From: Mariprofundaceae bacterium
GTDB lineage: Bacteria; Pseudomonadota; Zetaproteobacteria; Mariprofundales; Mariprofundaceae
Assembly (NCBI GenBank): GCA_030950825.1
Contig: JAUZQT010000155.1
Coordinates: forward strand, 1-6,085
DNA length: 6,085 bases
Direction: 5' to 3'
Shown here piece after piece: positions 1-6,085 of the stretch; position 1 is the first letter of the stretch, and each line of letters starts with the position of its first letter. Both the position numbers and the translations under genes were made by a program. The notes below the pieces were generated by a model. That model worked only from the letters and a program-made list of their open reading frames with translations, made no database searches and was not told the origin of the DNA.

Positions 1-42
1 GTGCTTGTATTGAGGATCCATGATAAACACGCCTGTTTTATA

Positions 43-93
43 ATGGATTCCCAATACAGTTGGGTTGCTGAGCTTGTCGAAGCAGGAATGACG
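43..93. repeat. Short palindromic dispersed-repeat remnant downstream of the SEC-C gene
   Basis: The stretch has the composition of the small intergenic repeats seen in many proteobacterial genomes. It has a GGATTCC edge at 45-51 and a GGAATGACGG edge at 84-93. In between lie a perfect 5-bp hairpin CCCAA-tacag-TTGGG (50-64) and a small hairpin GCTT-GTCG-AAGC (72-83) inside the familiar GCTGAGCTTGTCGAAGC string. Reading through it on the minus strand gives a spurious peptide beginning MKTVIPAS, a common false ORF from such repeats. The rest of 1-141 shows no gene and no convincing terminator, only a weak AT-rich hairpin at 23-41. The repeat family is recognised by resemblance; copy number in this genome is unknown. 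Confidence 0.5.
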
Positions 94-141
94 GTTTTCA
101 TGGGTTAGCAGGATACCTTATAAACATGCTGAATAGTTACC

Positions 142-1497
142 TCATTCCTTCCTATCCAGACCAAGCATCTCCCACAAAAAACAGAAATCAAACGGCATCT
201 TTTGTCGCCCTTCCCTATTCTCAAAGTCTTTGAGCAGGGCGACTACAGCCCTCCTGCCATCATCTGTTTTGACTGCCTGACGTGCCGTGTTTCCGTTCAG
301 CGCAGGCAATGGCTCATCCACCCAGTTGGCATAGTACTTTTGCTTGTAGTCATGAATAAGCTGCTGTGCAGCCTCAGGAGTGTCGCTGTCTGCTCTGGGT
401 GGTGTTTTATCCCGGTTCTGCATCAAGGCCATGGGATCACTGATTTCTCGAGTTAGGTGAGAAACCGCATCTGCAGCCACGCAGGTAAACCAGGCCTTCT
501 GCGTATCAGCAGCCGTAATGCTGCGCGTAAACAGTTCAAGTCGATCTTTTTTGTCGCTGATATTGATGGCGACCAGTGAGCGAACCGTCTCATTTTTCAG
601 TGGTTGCATCCGATTCCACCCCTGCATCTTATCACCCTCCACATCTGACTCGGATGCCAGCCGCGCCGTTAGCGCGGCCCAGTCATTCACCCGATAGTGC
701 TCGGTAATAAACATAATCGCCTCACCTGTGGCAGCATCAATTATGTTCGGCATAGGGAGCGGTGTTGCCAACAGCTTTAACCAATAGTTAGCAATAGCCA
801 GCGCATACATTTCGTCTTTGTGTTCAATCAAGTTATCGCTTCGCATCCGTTTCAAGGTTGCCACCACTTTTTCCAACGAATCGCGAGGTATATCGAAGAT
901 CGCACCAGATAGTTCAAGGTGGTCGCCACAGTCTATGATACGCGCCGCCCACATGCCCCATTGATCTGCATATTGGGAACCTGAGCGCTCACGCACCCAC
1001 ACATCGGCGATATCCTCATTCATCAGATCATGCAGCAATACCCCCTCACCAGCATGAACTTCTCGAATCTCATAAAGGCGTAATGGCCTGTCTCTCAACT
1101 GTTGCAGATATTGCCGTTGACCCGATGTCATCAATGCGCCGCCAACGCCAAGCACTATATCCATAACGAACTGTTCTTTACCATTATGCCGAAGGCGACC
1201 ATCTGCCAGCAGGCAATCAAACATATTGCTTTTAAGCATCTGCTGCATTTCAGGTTCTGTTTTTTGAATTTCCTCATATTCTGCTGCTGATAAATCGCCC
1301 AACCAGACTTCATCAATCCATCTTTTCACCGCATGCTGATGCTTCCGGTTCAACCAATCCAGCGCCCGCATTACTGCTCCATCGCTTGAAGCATCCGCAG
1401 CCTTATGTTGGGTAATACGCTCTTTTTTCAAACAGCACTGCTTATATTTCCTGCCCGACCCGCAGGGACAGGGATCATTGCGTCCGACTTTACTCAT
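142..1497 (-). CDS. SEC-C motif protein of unknown function (451 aa)
   Basis: The N-terminus (residues 6-22) is a classic SEC-C zinc motif, with ligands C10, C12, C21 and C22 in the spacing C-x-C-x8-C-C. The same motif occurs at the C-terminus of SecA and in many otherwise unrelated proteins, where it binds zinc and often mediates protein contacts. After a polar linker (about 23-42) the protein is soluble, with no signal peptide or membrane segment. A middle region (about 137-210) contains LRLYEIREVHAGEGVLLHDL and a VRERSGS string. A conserved-looking C-terminal block (390-448) contains NWVDEPLPALNG, then AVKTDDGR, LLKDFE and a final FLWEMLGL. I recognise these blocks as typical of large bacterial SEC-C proteins but know no established function, so none is assigned. 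The ATG start is well supported: AAGAGG lies 6 nt upstream and the zinc motif begins immediately. The gene stands apart from the rsmB operon and ends in TGA. Confidence 0.85.
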   Translation of the reverse strand: MSKVGRNDPCPCGSGRKYKQCCLKKERITQHKAADASSDGAVMRALDWLNRKHQHAVKRWIDEVWLGDLSAAEYEEIQKTEPEMQQMLKSNMFDCLLADGRLRHNGKEQFVMDIVLGVGGALMTSGQRQYLQQLRDRPLRLYEIREVHAGEGVLLHDLMNEDIADVWVRERSGSQYADQWGMWAARIIDCGDHLELSGAIFDIPRDSLEKVVATLKRMRSDNLIEHKDEMYALAIANYWLKLLATPLPMPNIIDAATGEAIMFITEHYRVNDWAALTARLASESDVEGDKMQGWNRMQPLKNETVRSLVAINISDKKDRLELFTRSITAADTQKAWFTCVAADAVSHLTREISDPMALMQNRDKTPPRADSDTPEAAQQLIHDYKQKYYANWVDEPLPALNGNTARQAVKTDDGRRAVVALLKDFENREGRQKMPFDFCFLWEMLGLDRKE

Positions 1498-1576
1498 CGT
1501 TGGCCTCTTGGTTTTTCTTATTCATACAAAGATAATAATCTTAAAGTTATGCCCTTTTCTGTCATCAATAAACTAA
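1498..1576 (-). promoter_or_regulatory. Leader of the SEC-C gene with ribosome-binding site
   Basis: On the minus strand AAGAGG (1504-1509) precedes the ATG by 6 nt, a good Shine-Dalgarno sequence that fixes the start. The remaining leader is AT-rich and includes a small AAGAT/ATCTT inverted repeat. No -35/-10 pair with good matches and proper spacing stands out; a weak TTGATG box lacks a good -10 partner. The promoter could therefore lie here or inside the adjacent palindromic element, which begins 80 nt upstream of the start codon. Confidence 0.45.
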
Positions 1577-1737
1577 GGAACGGGAATTAAATAACTTGCG
1601 CAATTCATGCTTGTCTTTTTGCCCAGCATGGGCGTTGCAAAAAAAGCTTACATAGCAGGCTATGCTTCGCGTTTTGCGCCTTCATGCTGAACAAAAACAC
1701 TGCGCTTCAAATGCACATGTTATTTAATTCCCGTTCC
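1577..1737. mobile_element. MITE-like palindromic element, 161 nt, with 19-nt terminal inverted repeats
   Basis: The ends are perfect inverted copies of GGAACGGGAATTAAATAAC (1577-1595 and, reversed, 1719-1737). TAA flanks both sides (1574-1576 and 1738-1740), compatible with a 3-bp target duplication. The interior continues as an imperfect palindrome. It pairs through several blocks, including CAGCATG in the left arm (1624-1630) with CATGCTG in the right arm (1683-1689), and closes on a core hairpin CATAGC-AG-GCTATG (1651-1664). A secondary hairpin GCCC-agcat-GGGC sits in the left arm (1621-1633). There is no ORF of useful size, so it would depend on a transposase elsewhere. These traits fit a miniature inverted-repeat element; a REP/BIME-type structural repeat is the main alternative. 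The parent insertion sequence is not identified. Confidence 0.65.
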
Positions 1738-1932
1738 TAAATGTTATCATCGGCCTTTAAAGCCCTACGAATACCACTTCCCAAACTTCTGTATGGAAGA
1801 CTTTTGGTCGCAAAAGACGGCTGGAACAGGCAAGTGAAAGTATAAACTACTTTTTATGACTGGTAAAGGATGCCCAAACCAGAGTCATTTATTGGTAGAA
1901 TAGATGATTAATTTTCCCGCAACCCTTATTGA
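1738..1932. other. Intergenic stretch downstream of rsmB, no gene recognised
   Basis: This stretch lies between the rsmB stop and the palindromic element. It contains a small perfect hairpin CTTTTG-gtcg-CAAAAG (1801-1816) and a weak CTGGT/ACCAG pair (1860-1864 with 1878-1882). Neither is followed by a T-run on the minus strand, so no intrinsic terminator for rsmB can be called. A 34-codon plus-strand frame (1741-1845) starts directly after the element but has no ribosome-binding site and no recognisable product. Confidence 0.4.
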
Positions 1933-3153
1933 TCACTTCACAATATTTGCCCAATAAAAACCATCATGACTATCTGAAGGAAAGATCCTTTGCGATGTTG
2001 TAATGTGCAAGTGATCCCCATGCTGCTCGTTTTCCTGCGGATGAATGGAGCAAACAGCATAAAGCAAATGGGCATTGGGCTTTAATTGCTGGATGCAGGC
2101 ATGCAATATTCTCTGCTGAGTTTGTGCCAAAGCATCCACTGCCGCCTGATCATGCAAGAATTTTGCATCAGGATGCCGCCTTAACACCCCAGATGCCGAA
2201 CAGGGTGCATCCAAGAATATGCCATCGGCACTGGCTGATAAAAGCGGTAAATATAGCGCATCCGCTTGTAAGATGCTGACGTTCGCACACTTCAAACGTG
2301 ATATATTTTGCTTCAAGCGTGGTATGCGTTTGGCATTCAGTTCAATCGCAATGATATGAGCCTCTGGAAAACGATGTGAGAGTAAGGCTGTTTTTCCACC
2401 TGGTGCCGCGCATACATCCAAAATAACGCCATCATTGGGTGCATCCAATGCCAATACAGCCATTTGTGCGGCCTGATCCATCACTGTAAACGCACCCAAC
2501 TCAAATCCAGGCAACGATGTTACCGCCGTTCCAGAAGGCAGTAACACGGCATACGGCGAGTGCTCACCTAGCCATGCTTCGATGCCCATCGCATGCACTG
2601 TTACCAGCCATTGATCACGGCTTACAAACACAGCCACGCATAAGTGTGGTGGTCGTTGTAAAACTGGAGCAAAGCCTTGCACACTTTCCTGAGAAAAAGC
2701 ATCCCGCCAAGACGCATACAACCATTTCGGCAACTCAGCTCGTTGGTGAGGTTTTAATTTCTTAGGTGCTTCACTGGCCGATACCTTACGCAAGACCGCA
2801 TTCACCATGCCAGCTGCTTTGGGCTGAAAGACCTTGATAGCCTCCACACATTCCGATACTGCGGCATGGCTTGGCACACGCATATGTCGCAATTGATAGC
2901 TTCCAATCAATAGGCTCATGCGCGCCTCGGCATCGGGTTTTTGTTTTAAAAAGCGTGAAAAATCCGCCTCTAAAGAATAAAAACGCCTTAATACACCCAA
3001 CACCAACTCGTGCAAAAGGCCACGATCACGCGCATCCAACCCGCCACCCAGCTTATCCAGTACCATATCGGCTTTCTGTTGTTTTTCTAATACGCGCTGC
3101 AAGGCCTGCACCGCCAATATACGCACCGAAGCTGATTGTCTATTCAATGCCAA
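1933..3153 (-). CDS. rsmB: 16S rRNA (cytosine-967-C5)-methyltransferase RsmB
   Basis: RsmB transfers a methyl group from S-adenosylmethionine to C5 of cytosine 967 of 16S rRNA in the cytoplasm. The N-terminal ~125 residues are a NusB-like helical RNA-binding domain (PSHAAVSECVEAIK, GMVNAVLRK). The C-terminal Rossmann methyltransferase domain shows motif I DVCAAPGGKT (246-255), the acidic motif II residue E271, QAD (296-298), and motif IV DAPCSASG (315-322). Motif VI is YAVCSIHPQEN (365-375). By family knowledge C368 is the nucleophile that attacks the base and C318 assists product release. At 406 aa it is slightly shorter than E. coli RsmB (429). The start is TTG: an in-frame stop (that of glnE) lies only 12 nt upstream, nearby ATGs are out of frame, and the next in-frame ATG (M30) would remove the first NusB helix. 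The usual neighbours fmt and def are absent here; glnE is immediately upstream. Confidence 0.95.
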   Translation of the reverse strand: MALNRQSASVRILAVQALQRVLEKQQKADMVLDKLGGGLDARDRGLLHELVLGVLRRFYSLEADFSRFLKQKPDAEARMSLLIGSYQLRHMRVPSHAAVSECVEAIKVFQPKAAGMVNAVLRKVSASEAPKKLKPHQRAELPKWLYASWRDAFSQESVQGFAPVLQRPPHLCVAVFVSRDQWLVTVHAMGIEAWLGEHSPYAVLLPSGTAVTSLPGFELGAFTVMDQAAQMAVLALDAPNDGVILDVCAAPGGKTALLSHRFPEAHIIAIELNAKRIPRLKQNISRLKCANVSILQADALYLPLLSASADGIFLDAPCSASGVLRRHPDAKFLHDQAAVDALAQTQQRILHACIQQLKPNAHLLYAVCSIHPQENEQHGDHLHITTSQRIFPSDSHDGFYWANIVK

Positions 3154-3163
3154 ACCATCCCAT

Positions 3164-3167
3164 TCCT
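3164..3167 (-). promoter_or_regulatory. rsmB ribosome-binding site overlapping the glnE stop
   Basis: Minus-strand AGGA (3167-3164) lies 10 nt before the TTG start of rsmB and overlaps the glnE TAG stop (3168-3166). A second purine patch, GGGA (3161-3158), is only 4 nt from the start. The overlap, together with the weak TTG codon, suggests that ribosomes finishing glnE help start rsmB. Confidence 0.6.
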
Positions 3168-5895
3168 AAGTCAGTAACTGATGAAATAAGGTGTGAACTT
3201 TTTGCATCGTTTGTTGTAAAATTTGAGGGCTTGGCATGGATGTATGACGGCGCATCGTCTCCCATTCAGGCGCTTGATCATCGCTGCTTAACTGACCAAT
3301 TGATTGCCACAACTCCACACGCAAAGTATTTTCCATTTGTCTGTATGTGATGTAAGTCTGAGCCAAAAATACTGATGCATCATGCCATATCTTTGGTACA
3401 TTGTCAGGCAGCATCAACAAGCTCTGAACGGTAGAGTAGCATCCAGCTTTTTGCGTGGCAAAGGCCAAACATGCAAATTGTGCCAAAAACTCAATATCCA
3501 CCAAGCCACCCGCATCATGTTTCAAGTTAAGCTGTAGCTCGTGTTTGTTGGATAAGTGCTCCAGCATTTTCTGGCGCATTTCAAACACCTCTGCCGCAAG
3601 CTTTTTGACATCACGCGGCATCTTCAATACCGCTTGCACAACAGCCCTCACGTCAGCCCTCACCGCTTCGCCACCAGTGACAGCTCGCGCCCGACACAAT
3701 GCCTGATGCTCCCATGTTTGGGCTTCATGCGATTGATAGTCTTCAAAGCCATGTAAGCTTGTCACCAGTACGCCGCTATTGCCCGAAGGACGCAAGCGAG
3801 CATCAAACGCATAATCAGCCCCAAAGGGTGGCTTGCCTGTCAGTTGGCGAATCATTCGCCGCCCCAAACGCTGCGCCCATTCTCTTGTCGATCGTCCATG
3901 TATTTGAATATGAGGATCGCCAGCGAGGATAAATACCATATCCAAATCCGATACCAGCCCCATCTCACGGCTACCATGCTTGCCCAACGCCAAAGCAACC
4001 AGCGGAAAATCTTGGGGCAATTTTAATTGATGGAGACATGATCGCAAACATGCCCGTACAGCAGCATCAGCCACATCGGCCAACCAAGCACCCATCGCCA
4101 TCGACTCTACTGCATGGGCATCAACAGCCAAGGCACACTGGACGCGCGCGTAATCAATACAGCGCCCAAGCTCGGCCAAAAAGGCATCTTCATCTTCAGC
4201 ACCCGTTAATTGAGCAATATCGGCGCATACACGCTGAACTTCAACTTCTCCACGCTCGTTCGCCAAGGGCCATTCAAGCCATGATGGATTTTTTACAATA
4301 TGTTCAGCCAAATAACGACTGGCCGATAATACACCGATAAACCAATGTAGCGCACCAGGGTGCGTGGCCAATAAATCAACCCATGTTGCCCTACCTGCAA
4401 TGGTATGCAAAAGATCGGCAAAAGCACGCACTGCTTGTAGCCCATTGGCATCATCCAACCAACACGGCATGGCCACATCCAAAATAATCTCAAGCTGTTG
4501 ACGACTACGCTCGGGCAATAGCCCACGCAATAACTGCGCATCAATTTGTTGTAATGCTTGTTGCATGGCATGACGATCCGCGTCATTCAGCTTGTCAGTA
4601 TCATTCAATGAACCCTTTACCAGCCATGTTTTTTGATGGGTCTCCTGCTGAGAAACAGGCAAAACACGCTCGGAGAAAATAGCAGCAACGTCATTGCTTT
4701 GTTGCTGCATGCATGCAGTGGCATCTTCCATACCCAAGGCCTGGGAGAGATAATCCTCGTAATCCGCAGGCAATATATGCGTCTGCTCACCGTTTCGCGC
4801 TTGAATAGCATGCTCAATACGCCGCCAAAAACAGTATGCGTCAAATAGCTTTTTTGCTTCATCTGCTTCCATAAAGCCTTTTTTCTGCAAGACATCCAAT
4901 GCCGCTTTTCCCTCATACTGCCTCAAAGAATCGTCGCGACCACCATGCAATAACTGCATGGATTGTATAATGAATTCAATTTCACGAATGCCGCCACGAC
5001 CACGTTTCACATCAAAACCCGCAGCAATCACCGCACTTCCAGCCTGTAAATCAATACGCCGCTTCATATCAGCAAGTGCCGCTACACTGCTATAATCAAG
5101 ATAACGCCGATAAACAAAGGGCGCTACACCTTTCAAAAATGCTTTGCCCAAGGCCATATCTCCAGCCACAGGCCGCGCTTTAATCAACATTGCCCGTTCC
5201 CATGTTTGCGCATACTCCAAGTAATGCGACAAGGTCGCATCCAGATTCAGACAAATCGCCGCACCATCACCGCCTGGTCGCAAACGCATATCAACAGGCC
5301 AAACCATGCCATACTCTGTATATTCAGCCATCAAGCGAATCAGCATACGTGCTAGGTGATTATAATATTCCTTGGCGGGAATGCTTTTCCTTCCACCCTC
5401 AGTATGACCATGCCCTTGCCATATAAAAAGCGGATCAACATCCGAGCCTAAATTGAGTTCGCCACCACCCAACTTTCCCAAACCAATCACGCAAAATGAT
5501 CCGCCGTTCAAGCGACCAAAACGCGGTGCAATCAAATCTTTCGCCATTGTCACTGCCTGCTGCAATAGCCCTTCAGCGACATAGGTAATGGATTGGTACG
5601 AAGCTTCAATATCCCCATGAACACCCTGCTCCCACCAGATAATGTGACGCATAGCACGCTGTTTAAGAGAGCGTAAATGTGTCATGCATGCATTAATATC
5701 CGCGCTATCAAGATGTGGCTGCCACTGTGCACTGGCATCAGGTAAAAGCGCATATTCTTTATCTTGAAAGACTTGCTGCCAATCATGCTTATCGGCTGTT
5801 CGCATAAGGCTCTTAAACAACGGCGATATATCCAATAAGCGCTGGGCATCAGATTGTAGGGGAGCGGCAATATTCTCAAAAAAAGTATTATTCAT
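3166..5895 (-). CDS. glnE: Bifunctional glutamine synthetase adenylyltransferase / adenylyl-removing enzyme GlnE
   Basis: GlnE turns glutamine synthetase (GlnA) off by adding AMP to a tyrosine on each subunit and on again by phosphorolytic removal. It responds to PII/PII-UMP and glutamine and acts in the cytoplasm. Two nucleotidyltransferase domains are visible. The N-terminal adenylyl-removing domain has GLGKLGGGELN (138-148), the catalytic pair D152/D154, VDMRLRP (201-207) and GRGGIREIEFIIQ (299-311). The C-terminal transferase domain has ALGKHGSREMG (636-646), catalytic D650/D652, FDARLRP (697-703) and GGLVDIEFLAQ (796-806). A linker of about 410-470 and the helical middle separate them. 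The length of 909 aa is close to the family norm (E. coli 946). No frameshift or stop interrupts it. The ATG start is backed by TAAGG 8 nt upstream. The second core motif reads GKHGS rather than the commoner GKLGG, but all catalytic aspartates are present. It is the first gene of a two-gene operon with rsmB. Confidence 0.97.
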   Translation of the reverse strand: MNNTFFENIAAPLQSDAQRLLDISPLFKSLMRTADKHDWQQVFQDKEYALLPDASAQWQPHLDSADINACMTHLRSLKQRAMRHIIWWEQGVHGDIEASYQSITYVAEGLLQQAVTMAKDLIAPRFGRLNGGSFCVIGLGKLGGGELNLGSDVDPLFIWQGHGHTEGGRKSIPAKEYYNHLARMLIRLMAEYTEYGMVWPVDMRLRPGGDGAAICLNLDATLSHYLEYAQTWERAMLIKARPVAGDMALGKAFLKGVAPFVYRRYLDYSSVAALADMKRRIDLQAGSAVIAAGFDVKRGRGGIREIEFIIQSMQLLHGGRDDSLRQYEGKAALDVLQKKGFMEADEAKKLFDAYCFWRRIEHAIQARNGEQTHILPADYEDYLSQALGMEDATACMQQQSNDVAAIFSERVLPVSQQETHQKTWLVKGSLNDTDKLNDADRHAMQQALQQIDAQLLRGLLPERSRQQLEIILDVAMPCWLDDANGLQAVRAFADLLHTIAGRATWVDLLATHPGALHWFIGVLSASRYLAEHIVKNPSWLEWPLANERGEVEVQRVCADIAQLTGAEDEDAFLAELGRCIDYARVQCALAVDAHAVESMAMGAWLADVADAAVRACLRSCLHQLKLPQDFPLVALALGKHGSREMGLVSDLDMVFILAGDPHIQIHGRSTREWAQRLGRRMIRQLTGKPPFGADYAFDARLRPSGNSGVLVTSLHGFEDYQSHEAQTWEHQALCRARAVTGGEAVRADVRAVVQAVLKMPRDVKKLAAEVFEMRQKMLEHLSNKHELQLNLKHDAGGLVDIEFLAQFACLAFATQKAGCYSTVQSLLMLPDNVPKIWHDASVFLAQTYITYRQMENTLRVELWQSIGQLSSDDQAPEWETMRRHTSMPSPQILQQTMQKVHTLFHQLLT

Positions 5896-5903
5896 TCACG
5901 GTG

Positions 5904-5908
5904 CCTTA
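5904..5908 (-). promoter_or_regulatory. glnE ribosome-binding site
   Basis: Minus-strand TAAGG lies 8 nt before the ATG of glnE and supports that start. Only 26 nt (5896-5921) separate the start codon from the palindrome upstream, too little for a full promoter, so transcription of glnE must begin within or beyond the palindrome. Confidence 0.65.
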
Positions 5909-5921
5909 GAAATTACATTGA

Positions 5922-6085
5922 ACCTAGATCCTGCAAGTGTTTGTGCGTGCAGAGTGTAAGATATTGGTTTACATGGCGTATTGAAAAAACACGTAGTCAC
6001 CTTATTGGTAATGAGTGTTTTTTCAATAGTCCAAGTGAATCAAGAGGTTGCGCTATGTATGAGTAAACACTTGCAGGATCTAGGT
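5922..6085. repeat. Long palindromic element, 164 nt, upstream of glnE and reaching the window end
   Basis: The outer arms are a perfect 21-bp inverted repeat (5922-5942 with 6065-6085, beginning ACCTAGATCC). A 37-nt middle section pairs column for column without gaps (5943-5979 with 6028-6064). An inner perfect 13-bp repeat ATTGAAAAAACAC / GTGTTTTTTCAAT (5980-5992 with 6015-6027) follows, leaving a 22-nt loop (5993-6014) with a small ACC-ttatt-GGT hairpin. Of 71 columns, 55 are Watson-Crick and 8 more are G.U if the plus strand is the RNA. There is no ORF. It could be a MITE, a structural intergenic repeat or a non-coding RNA hairpin. The repeat may continue past the window, so its true right edge and any target duplication cannot be seen. 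Confidence 0.7.

Noticed and set aside
1..108. Open frames on both strands through the left edge (minus-strand peptide beginning MKTVIPAS)
   Set aside because: They are translations of a dispersed palindromic repeat, a well-known source of false small ORFs.
1741..1845. 34-codon plus-strand frame starting ATG right after the MITE-like element
   Set aside because: It has no ribosome-binding site, the product is very short and unrecognised, and the start abuts a repeat.
1857..1886. Possible rho-independent terminator for rsmB (CTGGT/ACCAG stem)
   Set aside because: The stem is only 5 bp with a 13-nt loop, and on the minus strand it is followed by ATAAAAAG rather than a T-run.
2871..3350. 159-codon plus-strand frame spanning the rsmB/glnE junction
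   Set aside because: It is antisense to two well-supported genes, low in recognisable domain content and rich in residues typical of reverse-strand readings.
4293..4916. Two minus-strand frames of 97 and 99 codons inside glnE
   Set aside because: They are out-of-frame shadows of the intact glnE reading frame, with no motifs and no ribosome-binding sites that distinguish them.
5980..6027. Inner A6/T6 hairpin as a bidirectional intrinsic terminator
   Set aside because: The GC-containing part of the stem is only 3-4 bp, and the symmetry is explained by the larger palindrome. A terminator role stays possible but unsupported.

Overview
The window carries three genes, all read from the minus strand. 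They are separated and flanked by long palindromic repeat elements. The gene set points to a Gram-negative bacterium of the Pseudomonadota: a full two-domain GlnE (adenylyl-removing plus adenylyl-transferring) and an RsmB with a fused NusB domain. Base composition is moderate, and the sequence alone does not fix genus or class.

Layout in the direction of transcription (right to left). At the right edge, 5922-6085 is an almost gap-free palindrome with 71-nt arms, ending exactly at the last base of the window. It lies 26 nt before the start codon of glnE (3166-5895), which encodes the bifunctional enzyme that adenylylates and deadenylylates glutamine synthetase. Next comes rsmB (1933-3153), the 16S rRNA m5C967 methyltransferase. 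It starts at a TTG only 12 nt after the glnE stop, with its ribosome-binding site overlapping that stop, so the two form a tight and probably translationally coupled operon. A 435-nt intergenic region (1498-1932) follows and holds a second palindromic element (1577-1737). This one looks like a non-autonomous miniature transposable element: 19-nt perfect terminal inverted repeats flanked by TAA on both sides. The last gene (142-1497) encodes a 451-residue protein of unknown function with an N-terminal zinc-binding SEC-C motif. Downstream of it, about 43-93 is a short palindromic dispersed-repeat remnant.

The operon pairs nitrogen-assimilation control (GlnE acting on GlnA under PII signals) with rRNA modification; the sequence shows no mechanistic link between them. 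The SEC-C gene has its own ribosome-binding site and is separated from the operon by the mobile element, so it is probably an independent unit.

The genes themselves are ordinary housekeeping or conserved genes. No defence system, CRISPR array, tRNA, rRNA or transposase gene is visible. The least explained features are the two unrelated palindromes of similar length (161 and 164 nt). In the right-hand one, mismatches between the arms are biased toward G.U pairs on the plus strand only (8 to 0), which suggests a folded RNA made from that strand.
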